Shown one piece after another: positions 51,091 through 60,051 of a stretch of 64,000 bases of DNA (position 1 is the stretch's first letter; each line of letters begins with the position of its first letter). Source of the stretch: JAITVB01 sp031553805 (GTDB lineage: Bacteria > Bacteroidota > Bacteroidia > Bacteroidales > Rikenellaceae); contig JAVBLC010000005.1 of NCBI GenBank assembly GCA_031553805.1, positions 124,001-188,000 on the forward strand. Reading direction: 5' to 3'. Below the pieces are notes generated by a model. That model worked only from the letters and a program-made list of their open reading frames with translations, was not told the DNA's origin and searched no databases. Both the position numbers and the translations under genes were made by a program.

Positions 51091-52125
51091 TTACTTGGAA
51101 ACTTCGACCGGAGATTGGTCGAGGAGCTTTTGCGCCCCGGCGATCACCACCTGTTCTCCTTCGTTGATCCCCGAAAGGATTTCATATTGGTTGCCGATCA
51201 CACGGCCCACCTGGAGCGTGCGGCGCTGGGCGATGCCGTTGGTCACCACATAGGCGAAGCGCTCGTTTGAGCCCACCTGTTTCTGGACAGCCACATCGGG
51301 CACCAACACGTGTTCCTCCGTTCCGAAGTGAAGCGTCACGCGGGCGAACATCCCCGGACGGAGTTTCGAGTTGCCGTTCGGAATGGTGATTTCAGTCGTA
51401 AAGGTACGCGTACCTGCATCGATGGCCGGGTGGATCAGCGTCACTTTTCCAGGGAATACCTCTCCGGGATACAAATCCAATTTTACATCGACCGACATCC
51501 CCTGCTTCACTTCCGGGAAGTAGGATTCCGACACGTTGACCAGCACTTTTACGCGGTCGATCTGCATCACGGTAAGGATAGGTTTGCCCGGCATATAAAC
51601 GTCGCCCGGATCGTAGTTGCGCTCGGTCACCACGCCCGGAATCGGCGAGGTGAGCTGGGTGTTCACTTTCAGGTTGTCAATGGCGTGTTTCGACACCGAC
51701 ACCTGGGTCACCAATTGATCGAGCTGCTGCTTCGAGATACCGCCCTCTTCGTAGAGTTTCTGATAGCGGGCCAGGTCGGCTTCGAGGTTATTGAGCTGCA
51801 CTTCGGCTTGCGAGAATTGGGTTTCATCCATCTTAGCCAACACCTGGCCCTGACCCACACGGCTGCCGACGTCGACCAGGATGCGGTCGATGCGGGCGCT
51901 CATTGCGGGGGTAATGCTGTTCTCGGCATAAGGCAGGATATTGCCCGTCAGTTCCGAGATCTGTTCGACCGGAGCCTGAGTGGCCAGCATCGTCTTCACC
52001 ACGGCTTTCGGGGTTTCGGCAGCCTTCTGCTCGGCATTAGAGCGGTTGCCGCAGGACGAGGCGCCAACGGCCAATCCCACCAGGGCTACGCCCAAAGCCA
52101 GGGCGCTTGCGTTCAATTTCTTCAT
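51091..52125 (-). CDS. RND efflux adaptor (membrane fusion protein), lipoprotein
   Basis: A 344-residue periplasmic adaptor with a lipobox (Cys25 in GASSCGNR). It has a barrel-sandwich, hairpin and beta-barrel plan: ARIDRILVDVGSRVGQGQVLAKMD forms the lipoyl half, the helical hairpin follows (AEVQLNNLEADLARYQKLYEEGGIS), then the second lipoyl half and the barrel domain. It links the inner pump to the outer-membrane channel. The upstream in-frame start lacks a signal, so the ATG at 52125 is preferred. It lies 31 bases after the TolC-like gene. Confidence 0.94.
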   Translation of the reverse strand: MKKLNASALALGVALVGLAVGASSCGNRSNAEQKAAETPKAVVKTMLATQAPVEQISELTGNILPYAENSITPAMSARIDRILVDVGSRVGQGQVLAKMDETQFSQAEVQLNNLEADLARYQKLYEEGGISKQQLDQLVTQVSVSKHAIDNLKVNTQLTSPIPGVVTERNYDPGDVYMPGKPILTVMQIDRVKVLVNVSESYFPEVKQGMSVDVKLDLYPGEVFPGKVTLIHPAIDAGTRTFTTEITIPNGNSKLRPGMFARVTLHFGTEEHVLVPDVAVQKQVGSNERFAYVVTNGIAQRRTLQVGRVIGNQYEILSGINEGEQVVIAGAQKLLDQSPVEVSK

Positions 52126-52156
52126 CTTCGTATGTTTTTTAATTTGCATTCTCAAA

Positions 52157-53506
52157 TTATTGTTCCTTGCCGAGCACCTGGTCGAAGTCGGCCTGGGCGC
52201 TCATGTAGTCGTGGATCGACTGCGAGTAGTTAAGGTCAGCCTGCAACAGGGCCATCTGGGCCGAGTTGAGTTCGACGATCGTCCCTGCCCCCACGTCATA
52301 ACGGGTCTTGGCGATCCGGTACCCTTTCTGTGCTTGTTCCAGGGCGGTTTCGTTGGCCTTCATCTGCTCCTGCGAACGGTAGATGTTATCGAGCGATCCC
52401 TGGGCCTGCACACTCACGTTCTCTTCCAGGTAACCGCGCTGCACCTGAAGCTGATCCATACTGTTAAGCAGCTGGCGCTCCTTGTTCTTTTTCGTAAACC
52501 CGGAGAAAATGGGGATCGAAAGTTGGGCACCGACATAAGACGTCCCGCTCCATTGGTAGTGCCCGATCTTCCAGTCGTTGCTCTGGGTGAGCACCTGGTA
52601 GCTACCGAAGGCAGCCAAGGTGGGGATACGCTGTGCACGCTGGAGTTCGTAGCTCTTTTGCAGGATCCCTGCCTGGGCGTCCAACAGAGCCAGGTCGGTG
52701 TTGCCGCTCAGGTCGACCTCACGGGTGGGATTGGAGTTGATGTAGGTCGTATACTCGTACAGGTTTTCGCCCAAGTCCAACTGCGTGTCGAGCGGCAGCG
52801 AGAGCAGCATATTGAGGAGCAGGTGGGCGTTCTTCAGACTGTTCTCGATCTGGATCATTGTCGGAGTAAGGTTGCTCAACTGCACCTGCGCCGTGATCAG
52901 GTCGTATTCCGAAACCACGCCTTGTTTGAATGAATTCTCGGTCGTTTCGACGATCAGTTTCGCGTACTCGATATTCTTCTTCAGCACATCGAGCGAACTT
53001 TCGCCGAGTAGGATGCCGTAGTATGTTTTCTTTACCTGCGCCGCAAGCGTCACTTTCGATGCACGGGCCGACTCGACAGCGGCACGCATCTGTTCGTCGT
53101 TCAGCTGCAGCGTCTTGTAGAGCGTCGGCACGTAGAGCGGCAGGTTCAATGAAAAACCGCCCGTGTAGCTGTTGTCAAAACCCATGCGCATCGCCCCCCC
53201 GGTACCCGGGCCGAAAATGTCGGCCGGCAGGAACATCACCGGGTTCATCAGGTTATACTGGTACGTACCCGATCCCGAGATACTGGGCAGCAGGTTGCCG
53301 CGGGTTTCTTTCTTGACGTAGTCCTGGCGCTGGATCTCCATATCGGCGATCAGGATCGTCGGGTTATTGTCGAGGGCAATCTCGATCGCTTTTTCGAGCG
53401 TGATCTCGATCGGCCGGGCCGGGGCGCTGCCGGCCGGCTGTTGGGCCCAACCGGCCGTCGCAGCCAGGGAGAGCGCAGCCCCACAAATCAAAGCGGTAAA
53501 TTTCAT
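52157..53506 (-). CDS. TolC-like outer-membrane efflux protein
   Basis: A 449-residue outer-membrane channel with a signal peptide ending near GWAQQ. The chain repeats the OEP domain twice, with long amphipathic helices (IEITLEKAIEIALDNNPTILIADMEIQRQ, and YRIAKTRYDVGAGTIVELNSAQMALLQADLNYSQSIHDY in the second half). TolC proteins form trimers that open the periplasmic tunnel to the outside. It is the second gene of the operon, 51 bases after the TetR gene. Confidence 0.94.
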   Translation of the reverse strand: MKFTALICGAALSLAATAGWAQQPAGSAPARPIEITLEKAIEIALDNNPTILIADMEIQRQDYVKKETRGNLLPSISGSGTYQYNLMNPVMFLPADIFGPGTGGAMRMGFDNSYTGGFSLNLPLYVPTLYKTLQLNDEQMRAAVESARASKVTLAAQVKKTYYGILLGESSLDVLKKNIEYAKLIVETTENSFKQGVVSEYDLITAQVQLSNLTPTMIQIENSLKNAHLLLNMLLSLPLDTQLDLGENLYEYTTYINSNPTREVDLSGNTDLALLDAQAGILQKSYELQRAQRIPTLAAFGSYQVLTQSNDWKIGHYQWSGTSYVGAQLSIPIFSGFTKKNKERQLLNSMDQLQVQRGYLEENVSVQAQGSLDNIYRSQEQMKANETALEQAQKGYRIAKTRYDVGAGTIVELNSAQMALLQADLNYSQSIHDYMSAQADFDQVLGKEQ

Positions 53507-53557
53507 TTGGTTTCTTATTTTAGTTATTTTTTAAGACAAACGGCGGGTAGATATATT

Positions 53558-54178
53558 TTACGCATATAGCGCTTTTCTTTCTTTGATCAGCTGGTCGATC
53601 AGCTCGATCCCCTTCCAGGTTGATATGCCCCGGAAGAAATGAAGGATCACATATTTAAATGCTTCGGTGACCGAAATGTTGCGGCCAAGGACCAGTTCGG
53701 GGCGTGAAATAATGTTGTAGACCGTTTCCATCACCACGAACACAGCCAGTTCAAGGTTGGTCTGCGGCTGAATGATCCCTTCCTCGATCCCCCGCTCCAT
53801 CGAGGCGATGAACTCGCACTTGGCGGCATTGTAGCGGGAAAGGTATTGGCGTTCAAAAATATCCGGAAAAAATCGCTTGACTTCCATCGAAAACATTTGT
53901 TTGCGCTGGAATGTTTCGTCGATCCGGTCGAAAGCATAGAACAGCTTATGGTAGAGCGTTTCGGAAATGGCCGAAATTTCGCGGTCTTCCTGCTCCTGTG
54001 TCCGGATCATCTGTTCGACGCAGGCTTCGACGAGTTCTTTCTTGTTCGCAAAATTTTCATAGATCGTCCGCTTCGACATCCCCAGGTTGGCTGCTACATC
54101 GTCCATAGTCACGCTCTTGATTCCCTGCTGTACCAGCAGATCAAGCGACCCGACAATGATTCTCTCCCTGATTTCCAT
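53558..54178 (-). CDS. TetR family regulator of the efflux operon
   Basis: A 206-residue TetR-type regulator. The DNA-binding domain is residues 3-50 (RERIIVGSLDLLVQQGIKSVTMDDVAANLGMSKRTIYENFANKKELVE), with the helical ligand domain after it. As first gene of the efflux operon it probably controls its own transcription and that of the pump. An upstream in-frame TTG at 54262 lies within the promoter, so the ATG at 54178 is the true start. A perfect Bacteroidetes promoter lies about 80 bases upstream. Operator half-sites unlike those near the second TetR gene were not seen here. Confidence 0.92.
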   Translation of the reverse strand: MEIRERIIVGSLDLLVQQGIKSVTMDDVAANLGMSKRTIYENFANKKELVEACVEQMIRTQEQEDREISAISETLYHKLFYAFDRIDETFQRKQMFSMEVKRFFPDIFERQYLSRYNAAKCEFIASMERGIEEGIIQPQTNLELAVFVVMETVYNIISRPELVLGRNISVTEAFKYVILHFFRGISTWKGIELIDQLIKERKALYA

Positions 54179-54259
54179 ACTTTTTGATTTGGGGCATTTA
54201 GGGGGTGGGGGAAATTTCAGGTTTGCGCCCCCTCCCGGCCCTACTTGCCAATGAAGCGT

Positions 54260-54290
54260 CAAAGGTACTTTGAAAAACTAAATAAACAAA
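54260..54290 (-). promoter_or_regulatory. Bacteroidetes-type promoter of the RND efflux operon
   Basis: On the minus strand TTTG at 54290-54287 is followed after exactly 19 bases by TACCTTTG at 54267-54260. Both elements match the consensus exactly. The predicted transcript starts near 54253 and has a leader of about 75 bases. Confidence 0.88.
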
Positions 54291-54471
54291 AAAAGTTTTT
54301 GTGTTTTTTTAGAAAATATTTTGTTACAAAAAAACTGCCCGGCCCGTTGGGCTCGCCCGACGAAAACCGGGCAGTCGCGCGCACCTATCCAAACACGCGC
54401 TTTTTGTTTTTAGAAATGAATGTTTGGTTTTTAATGGTTCGTGTATGTTTGGTTTTTTCTTTTTATCATCG

Positions 54472-54485
54472 TGAACAATCGTTCA
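54472..54485. promoter_or_regulatory. TetR operator candidate TGAACAATCGTTCA
   Basis: A 14-base inverted repeat with arms TGAAC / GTTCA. It lies about 180 bases upstream of the efflux promoter and just beyond the end of the second TetR gene. Confidence 0.6.
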
Positions 54486-54541
54486 TTCAGTATCCAAAAA
54501 AAGGACGATTGCCCGTTAAATGTTTTCTTTCCTTGTCAAAA

Positions 54542-54555
54542 TGAACAAATGTTCA
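54542..54555. promoter_or_regulatory. TetR operator candidate TGAACAAATGTTCA
   Basis: An inverted repeat with arms TGAACA / TGTTCA, ahead of the second TetR gene stop. It matches the same consensus as the site at 54472. Confidence 0.6.
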
Positions 54556-54573
54556 CTCGGGGCGTAAAAAATT

Positions 54574-55170
54574 TTACGTTTTAATCAACGAGTAGATATA
54601 GTCGGCTGTCTTTTTCCATTCGTCCGCTTTTTTATTAATCGCCTCGCCGATGGTGTTCGTCGGCTCGGGACTGCCCGCGCCTGCCGTAAAAATACCAGTC
54701 ACAACATCAACATCTATATCGGCCCTCACCTCCCCTTTTTCGATACCGTGCCGGATGGCATTTTTCCACATCCGCCGGTCGCGCACACCCACTTCCCGCA
54801 TCCGGTCGATAAATCCCGGGTAGTGCTTCGCCGCCTGGATGATCAGGGCGGTGAAATTCAGCAGGTGGGTTTCGATGTTTTCCTGCTTGATCCGGCGGAT
54901 CACCTTTTTCATGTTCTGGTAATAGAGCTCGATCAACTGGGAGAGCGTCGTCCCCTCGGGAACGGTGAGGAGCATCGCGTCAAGCATCCCGAAGAAAAAC
55001 CGGTCGATGACCTCAAAGAACAGTTCGTCCTTGCTTTTGAAATAGCGGTACATCGCTCCGCGCGACATCTCCAGTTCCTGTTGCAGCACGGTGATCGACA
55101 CGCTGTCGTATCCCCGCTTCATAAAGGTGCGGAATGCCGTTTCAAGGATGTATGTGCGCCTGTCTTGCAT
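54574..55170 (-). CDS. TetR family regulator, second copy
   Basis: A 198-residue TetR-type regulator. The helix-turn-helix is in residues 7-50 (TYILETAFRTFMKRGYDSVSITVLQQELEMSRGAMYRYFKSKDELFF). The C-terminal domain is of a different type from that of the efflux-operon TetR, so it senses another ligand. Two palindromes lie upstream of its own ATG (one 13 bases before it), which suggests self-repression. Two sites with the same consensus lie in the gap towards the efflux operon, so it may be a second input to that operon. Confidence 0.9.
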   Translation of the reverse strand: MQDRRTYILETAFRTFMKRGYDSVSITVLQQELEMSRGAMYRYFKSKDELFFEVIDRFFFGMLDAMLLTVPEGTTLSQLIELYYQNMKKVIRRIKQENIETHLLNFTALIIQAAKHYPGFIDRMREVGVRDRRMWKNAIRHGIEKGEVRADIDVDVVTGIFTAGAGSPEPTNTIGEAINKKADEWKKTADYIYSLIKT

Positions 55171-55182
55171 TTTTCAAAATTG

Positions 55183-55196
55183 CGAACGATCGTTCA
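55183..55196. promoter_or_regulatory. TetR operator candidate GAACGATCGTTC
   Basis: A perfect 12-base palindrome (55184-55195) inside CGAACGATCGTTCA, 13 bases before the ATG of the second TetR gene. Its place close to the start fits self-repression. Confidence 0.7.
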
Positions 55197-55289
55197 CTGC
55201 AAATATAGAAAAATAGATTTCGACTTTCCAATTTTCCTGCAATTATTTTTCAATTATTTTTTATCTAAGTGATTATCAGGTACAAAAAA

Positions 55290-55303
55290 TGAACGATCAT
55301 TCA
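55290..55303. promoter_or_regulatory. TetR operator candidate TGAACGATCATTCA
   Basis: An imperfect palindrome (TGAA-N-GATC-N-TTCA) about 120 bases upstream of the second TetR gene. It shares the TGAAC-AT-TTCA pattern with the three other sites. Confidence 0.6.
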
Positions 55304-55357
55304 CTTCTGGGTCGTCAAAACACAAAAAAAACAGAAAATCTACCCGCGCCTATCCGC

Positions 55358-55385
55358 AAAAAAGCGGCGGAAATCTTTCCGCCGC
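55358..55385 (-). terminator. Terminator of the DUF4199-GT2-DUF4293 unit
   Basis: GCGGCGGAAA pairs with TTTCCGCCGC around a two-base loop. The minus-strand product ends in a T-run, so it stops the leftward transcript of the DUF4293 gene. Confidence 0.8.
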
Positions 55386-55411
55386 CAAATGCCAATTACT
55401 TCAACTCCAGA

Positions 55412-55885
55412 TTACCGAATCCGGTCTAGCGCCCTCACCAGCGCCTCATCGCGCGCGATGGCACGGAACGCAAGCAACGTGAGCACCATCGAAAACAGGG
55501 GAAAAATATCGGTCACTGAAAATACGATGCGATGCACCGCCTGTTCCGCAATCAGCGCCCAAGAGCGGTAAAGATAGATCCCGACATAGATCTGCACCCC
55601 AAGCAACAACGCCAGTTGGGCTGCCGCCAAGCGCAATTGGAGCTGGCGCCGTTTATACAGGAAAAGGATCACCAGCGACAACAGCGCCGTAAGCGCCACC
55701 AAAATCCCCATATAGGGCACGAAAACCACAAATCCGGTATCGCCTTCCGCCGCCGACTTCACGCCCCAGGCATACAACTTAAACACTTCACTGCCCCCCA
55801 GGAAACGCCCCAGCGGCAGAAAACAAACCAGGGCCATCAACACGGCCACCGTAAACAGATATAAAGACTGAACTCGTTGTATCAT
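55412..55885 (-). CDS. DUF4293 family membrane protein
   Basis: A 157-residue inner-membrane protein with four hydrophobic segments and the family opening MIQRVQSLYLF. The role is not known. In Bacteroidales such genes often sit next to a DUF4199 gene and a glycosyltransferase, as here. The genes overlap or nearly touch, so they form a unit that ends with this gene and a terminator. Confidence 0.88.
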   Translation of the reverse strand: MIQRVQSLYLFTVAVLMALVCFLPLGRFLGGSEVFKLYAWGVKSAAEGDTGFVVFVPYMGILVALTALLSLVILFLYKRRQLQLRLAAAQLALLLGVQIYVGIYLYRSWALIAEQAVHRIVFSVTDIFPLFSMVLTLLAFRAIARDEALVRALDRIR

Positions 55886-55896
55886 AATGCATTTTC

Positions 55897-56868
55897 TTAA
55901 TTTACCTCATTCATCCCTTCGCCCAGCCGATCATCGACCAGGTAGCGATTGCGGTCGGCGCCGTTGCGGCTGATCAGTTCGCCGAGGAAGCCGGCCAGGA
56001 ACAACTGCACCCCGATGACGGCCATCACCAGCGCCAGGAAAAACAGCGGTTGGTCGGTCACCCCGCGCACAGGAAGCCCCTGTCCCTGCAACACCAGTTT
56101 GCGCACGATCAGGTAAACGGCAATCACACCACCCACAAGAAACATCGCCGTTCCCCCGCTCCCGAACAGGTACATCGGGCTACGGCCGAAGCGCGTGATG
56201 AACATCACGGTGATCAGGTCGAGATAGCCTTTAATCATCCGCTCCCAACCGTATTTCGAATAGCCGTACTTGCGGGCGCTGTGTTGCACCTCTTTCTCGG
56301 TAATTTTCTTAAATCCAGCCTGCTTGGCCAGGATAGGGATGTAGCGGTGCATTTCGCCATAGACCTCGATGCTCTTCACGACCTTCTTGCGATACGCTTT
56401 CAGCCCGCAGTTGAAGTCGTGGAGCTTGATCCCTGACACGAAGCGGGCGGTGGCATTGAAGAACTTGCTCGGCAACGTTTTTCCCTTGGGGTCGTAGCGC
56501 TTTCGTTTCCATCCCGACACGAGGTCGTAGCCGTCTTCGGCGATCATCCGGTAAAGGCCGGGGATTTCGTCGGGCGAATCTTGCAGGTCCGAGTCCATCG
56601 TGATCACCACCTCGCCCTGTGCAGCGGAAAAACCGGCATACAAGGCGGCCGACTTGCCATAGTTGCGGCGGAAACGAATGCCTTTGACAGCCTCGTTGGC
56701 TGCATGGAGCGACTCGACGATCGACCACGAGGCGTCAGTACTCCCGTCGTCGACATAGATCACCTCATACGAAAACCCACCGGCGACCATCACCCGTTCG
56801 ATCCAAGCGGTCAGTTCGGGGATTGACTCCGATTCGTTGTAGGAAGGTATGACTACCGAAATATCCAT
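55897..56868 (-). CDS. Family 2 glycosyltransferase (polyprenyl-phosphate type)
   Basis: A 323-residue GT2 enzyme of the dolichol-phosphate mannosyltransferase/ArnC type. The nucleotide-sugar site is VVIPSYNESESIPEL at the N-terminus with YVDDGSTDASW, and the DSDLQDSPDEIP motif binds the metal. Two membrane segments lie near the C-terminus (residues 225-295). It probably loads a sugar onto undecaprenyl phosphate for surface glycans or lipid A. The ATG at 56868 is chosen since the first four residues of the longer frame lie in the preceding gene. It is 1 base from the DUF4199 stop. Confidence 0.92.
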   Translation of the reverse strand: MDISVVIPSYNESESIPELTAWIERVMVAGGFSYEVIYVDDGSTDASWSIVESLHAANEAVKGIRFRRNYGKSAALYAGFSAAQGEVVITMDSDLQDSPDEIPGLYRMIAEDGYDLVSGWKRKRYDPKGKTLPSKFFNATARFVSGIKLHDFNCGLKAYRKKVVKSIEVYGEMHRYIPILAKQAGFKKITEKEVQHSARKYGYSKYGWERMIKGYLDLITVMFITRFGRSPMYLFGSGGTAMFLVGGVIAVYLIVRKLVLQGQGLPVRGVTDQPLFFLALVMAVIGVQLFLAGFLGELISRNGADRNRYLVDDRLGEGMNEVN

Positions 56869-56869
56869 A

Positions 56870-57436
56870 TTATTGCACATTCACCGTTTCGTCTTCTTCG
56901 GCAAAGAGGTCGGGTTTCTTCTTGAGGAAAATCGAAAGCACCATCCCTACGATACCGCCCATAAAGCACATCGTGATGATGCCGCTCAGGGTCATCACCA
57001 GCGGGTTTTGCAGGTAGACCTCGACCTTTTCACGGGCGGCGACCATCTGTTCGACCACCGCATCGCTCTGCCCCGAGGAGAGAAGCGCTTCTTCAAAAAG
57101 GTTTTTAAAATATTCGGGATCGATCACCATCTGGAGCAAAAACTCTCCCAAACCATAAATAATCCCGCCAAAAAGCATGATCGCCAGCACCAGCTTCATC
57201 GACTGTCCATACGTGAAGCCCAGCGCCGGGCCACGGAAACGGGCCATTCGGGTACCCATCACCCAGATCACGCCCCCCATCAACAGCACTTGCAGGAACG
57301 ACACGAACGTGCTGTGACTGATCGCCAAATCCAACACGTAGACCAAGTAACTCAGGCCGAACATCAGCAGGCCGAGGACCAAGCCTCCCATCGCCGCTTC
57401 GTTCCAGAATGTTTTTTTGAGTTCGGTTGCATCCAT
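56870..57436 (-). CDS. DUF4199 family membrane protein
   Basis: A 188-residue inner-membrane protein with about four hydrophobic segments (residues 15-35, 45-60, 82-100, 150-172) and a hydrophilic central segment of about 45 residues. The family has no known function. The pairing with a glycosyltransferase and DUF4293 suggests a role in envelope assembly, which is inferred only from order. The last 10 residues are acidic. Confidence 0.85.
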   Translation of the reverse strand: MDATELKKTFWNEAAMGGLVLGLLMFGLSYLVYVLDLAISHSTFVSFLQVLLMGGVIWVMGTRMARFRGPALGFTYGQSMKLVLAIMLFGGIIYGLGEFLLQMVIDPEYFKNLFEEALLSSGQSDAVVEQMVAAREKVEVYLQNPLVMTLSGIITMCFMGGIVGMVLSIFLKKKPDLFAEEDETVNVQ

Positions 57437-57459
57437 ATTTTTTCGTTTTTATCTTAATT

Positions 57460-58059
57460 TTACACCAATTCACCCAACCCTTCACGGACAATTTCGGGTT
57501 CTTCGCCCGTGCAGTCGACCACCGTCGAGAAGCCCGGTTCGCCGTAGCCGCCGTCAATGACCGCATCGACCAAGGCGCCGTATTTTTCGTCGATCAACTC
57601 GGGATCGATCGTGTATTCGACCATGTCGTCGTCCTTGACCGAAGCCGTCACCAGCGGGTGTTCCGACAGGGTGACCAAGGCCAAAGCGATCGGACTGTCT
57701 GGGATGCGAATACCAATATGCTTCCGCTTCTCAAGAAATTTATCGGGCACCTTCCCGGAAGCCGGCAGGATGAACGTAAATACCCCCGGCAGGTTGCGTT
57801 TCAGCAGCTTGAAAGTCGGGGTGTCGACCCGGGCATAGTCGGCGATGTGGCTCAGGTCAGAGCAGATGATCGCCATGTCGGTTTCCTTCTTGCCCCGGAT
57901 GGCTTTGATGCGCTCGATCGCCTTCGCGCTCCGGAGCGAACAGCCGAAAGCATAGGCCGTGTCCGTAGGATAGACGATCACCCCGTCGTTTTCGAGAATG
58001 TCGACCACTTGGGCCAGCGCTTTCGGATTGGGGTTTTGTGGGTAGATTTTGATCAGCAT
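57460..58059 (-). CDS. YciO/Sua5-type threonylcarbamoyl-AMP synthase family protein
   Basis: A 199-residue YrdC-fold protein. YPTDTAYAFGC and KAIERIKAIRGKKE, then PGVFTFILPAS, mark the nucleotide-binding cleft. Sua5 and YrdC make threonylcarbamoyl-AMP for the t6A37 modification of tRNA; YciO is a related form of less certain role. The chain lacks the C-terminal Sua5 domain. It is 23 bases from the DUF4199 gene and possibly part of its unit. Both enzyme and RNA-binding functions are possible. Confidence 0.88.
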   Translation of the reverse strand: MLIKIYPQNPNPKALAQVVDILENDGVIVYPTDTAYAFGCSLRSAKAIERIKAIRGKKETDMAIICSDLSHIADYARVDTPTFKLLKRNLPGVFTFILPASGKVPDKFLEKRKHIGIRIPDSPIALALVTLSEHPLVTASVKDDDMVEYTIDPELIDEKYGALVDAVIDGGYGEPGFSTVVDCTGEEPEIVREGLGELV

Positions 58060-58189
58060 CGGTGACGGATTCCGGTTATCGCCCGTAAAAGTAACGATTT
58101 TTTTGAATTTTTCGACATCACACAGAGGCTCACTCTGGAAGAGAGTGCCTGCATCCTTTATTTCTGCCCGGTGTTGTCGGGGACGGACG

Positions 58190-58447
58190 TTATTCCTTCT
58201 CCCCCAATTTCCGGGCTATGTCCGACAGGATTTCCTGGTTTCTCTTCAACAGGACAACCACCTGCCCAACGCCATATATGCACGCAGCAGCGGCTAAGGC
58301 AGCGGCTGAGCCGAAGATGACTATCCCGGGCGCATCCTCGGTTATAGCAATCAGAAAACTAAACGAAAGACCGGCAAGAAGAGTCAAAGCAGAAATCCCA
58401 CCAAAAATGATCCGGAGTTGCTTAATTTCTTTATCCATGTTTCCCAT
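58190..58447 (-). CDS. Small two-helix membrane protein
   Basis: An 85-residue protein with two hydrophobic helices (about residues 12-35 and 40-65) and charged ends, the C-terminal part being a short amphipathic helix (RNQEILSDIARKLGEKE). I do not recognise a family. It lies in a 433-base gap between the YciO gene and the thioredoxin-like gene. Length and codon use look real, but nothing else supports it. Met4 is an alternative start. Confidence 0.5.
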   Translation of the reverse strand: MGNMDKEIKQLRIIFGGISALTLLAGLSFSFLIAITEDAPGIVIFGSAAALAAAACIYGVGQVVVLLKRNQEILSDIARKLGEKE

Positions 58448-58492
58448 ATCGTAAAAATAAGAAAGGTGTGTTTATATTGTTCTGCGACGAAA

Positions 58493-60004
58493 TTACAATA
58501 ATTTTTCGATTATCTCCTTCACCTGCGGGTCATCAGGATGTGGCGCATCGATCCCCACCAGTTTACCGGACCTGTCGTAAATAATGGAAAACGGGATGCC
58601 ATATAATTTTAGTTCTCTGAAAAAACAAGGATCTTGTGAATTGGCGATGAAATAGTTATCCCCTAACACATCAGTCCGGCACTCGCGCACGGCCGAGCGC
58701 CAATCGTCGATTTTATCCCGGTAGGCGAGATAAATGAAAACGACATCCCGGTCTTTGTATTCTTCCCTGAGCTTTTTCGCCGCAGGCATTGCAGCCCGGC
58801 ACGGCCCGCACCAGCTTGCCCAAAAATCAATGTAGAGTACCTTACCCCGGAAGCGGGACAACAGGCTGGCGTAGCTCAGCGTGTCGCCCGACAGGCCGAC
58901 GAGCGTCAGGTCGTTGGCATATTCATCGCCCCGGTTGGGATTGGATACGGCCGGCCTCGGTTCAAACGGCTCGCCGGCAAAGGCGACGTACATTTCTTTG
59001 CGGGGAGTTGCCTCGGAATATGAAAAAAACTCCATCCCTTCCAGGTAAAATCTCAGGGCCGCTTTTTTCATCGCGCGAGGAAGCCGCCGGTCGACATAAA
59101 CGCTGTCAAAAACAGCGACATCGCTTTTCGGCACAGAGGCTGACAAACCATACACTCCGGGCAGATTGTTCCAAACAAGCATTTGGCATGTAATCAAAGG
59201 AGCCAGCGAATCACTAACGAAACGAGCGTAAAACTCCTCTTTGTCAATTTTTTCCCCTTGCCGGTCCGGAGAAGAAAAGGACTTCATCCGCATCGTGTCG
59301 ACCCGCTCGCGTAACAGGTAATAGTCTCGCCACCGGGCAGCATTCGGGCCGGACAAGGCGTCGAGGTTTTTGTGAAGATCGAGCCTATATTGTCCGTAAA
59401 CGTCCTCCAGAGAATCGAGGTCAATATACGCCGCCTTAATCGCTCCGGCCAACTCGGATGAAACCGGCCGATTGTCAAGCCCCTTCACGCTTCGGTATAT
59501 GGTAATCTGTTCGGGATTGGTCAGCACCGATGCAGCCGAGTAACCGTTTTTATAAAGGTAGTGGGGCGAGTCGAAAGGCAAGTTGTAAAGCCGTGTGTTG
59601 GCCTCCGAAGTCAGGCTCGTCACCCGGGGCCTATCCGACTGGTCGTAAGTAAACAGGACGGTATCTCCCGCCTCGAACAGGTAATAAATGGTTTCATTCA
59701 CCCGGTAGACGTGCGACACTTCGGCCGCCCCGCCGAACGAAGGGATGCTCAGCGTGTCGTCACCCACGCTGCGGGGATTATAATAGCGGATCAACGTATC
59801 TACGTCCATATAACCGACGATCCGGTTCGGGTCGAGCAGCGATTTACTTCCTCCGAGAATACTCGCGATCGAATTCTGGAGAGGGGCGTCCCGGAAGATC
59901 AACACCACCCGGTCGGACTTTCCGGCAGGAACCGGCACTGAACGACATCCCACCAGCCACGCCACAAGGACCAAAACAAAAGCAAAAATGCGCAACAACC
60001 TCAT
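58493..60004 (-). CDS. Lipoprotein with C-terminal thioredoxin-like (TlpA) domain
   Basis: A 503-residue lipoprotein (Cys20 in AWLVGCRSV). About 350 residues with no recognised fold (likely beta-rich and then helical) precede a TlpA/ResA-type thioredoxin domain that starts near residue 365, with the active site WASWCGPCRAAMP and the cis-proline loop YGIPFSII. Such proteins in Bacteroidetes reduce or form disulfides in the periplasm. The TTG two codons upstream is not needed, and ATG at 60004 is preferred. The gene lies 47 bases from the SRP RNA gene and its T-run. Confidence 0.88.
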   Translation of the reverse strand: MRLLRIFAFVLVLVAWLVGCRSVPVPAGKSDRVVLIFRDAPLQNSIASILGGSKSLLDPNRIVGYMDVDTLIRYYNPRSVGDDTLSIPSFGGAAEVSHVYRVNETIYYLFEAGDTVLFTYDQSDRPRVTSLTSEANTRLYNLPFDSPHYLYKNGYSAASVLTNPEQITIYRSVKGLDNRPVSSELAGAIKAAYIDLDSLEDVYGQYRLDLHKNLDALSGPNAARWRDYYLLRERVDTMRMKSFSSPDRQGEKIDKEEFYARFVSDSLAPLITCQMLVWNNLPGVYGLSASVPKSDVAVFDSVYVDRRLPRAMKKAALRFYLEGMEFFSYSEATPRKEMYVAFAGEPFEPRPAVSNPNRGDEYANDLTLVGLSGDTLSYASLLSRFRGKVLYIDFWASWCGPCRAAMPAAKKLREEYKDRDVVFIYLAYRDKIDDWRSAVRECRTDVLGDNYFIANSQDPCFFRELKLYGIPFSIIYDRSGKLVGIDAPHPDDPQVKEIIEKLL

Positions 60005-60051
60005 TTTCAAATTATTTTATTCAAAATCCGTAGTGTATGCCGACAAAAAAA

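Larger units (their letters stand above)
54291..54573. other. Gap between the two TetR genes: operator-like sites, no gene
   Basis: No gene is supported here. The stretch is AT-rich and holds two operator-like inverted repeats at 54472-54485 and 54542-54555, plus a direct repeat TGTTTGGTTTTT at 54421-54432 and 54446-54457. Together with 54179-54290 this is the only gene-free stretch of more than 300 bases. Confidence 0.7.

Noticed and set aside
54421..54457. CRISPR-like direct repeats TGTTTGGTTTTT
   Set aside because: Only two copies of a 12-base low-complexity unit, 13 bases apart, with no further units or cas genes.
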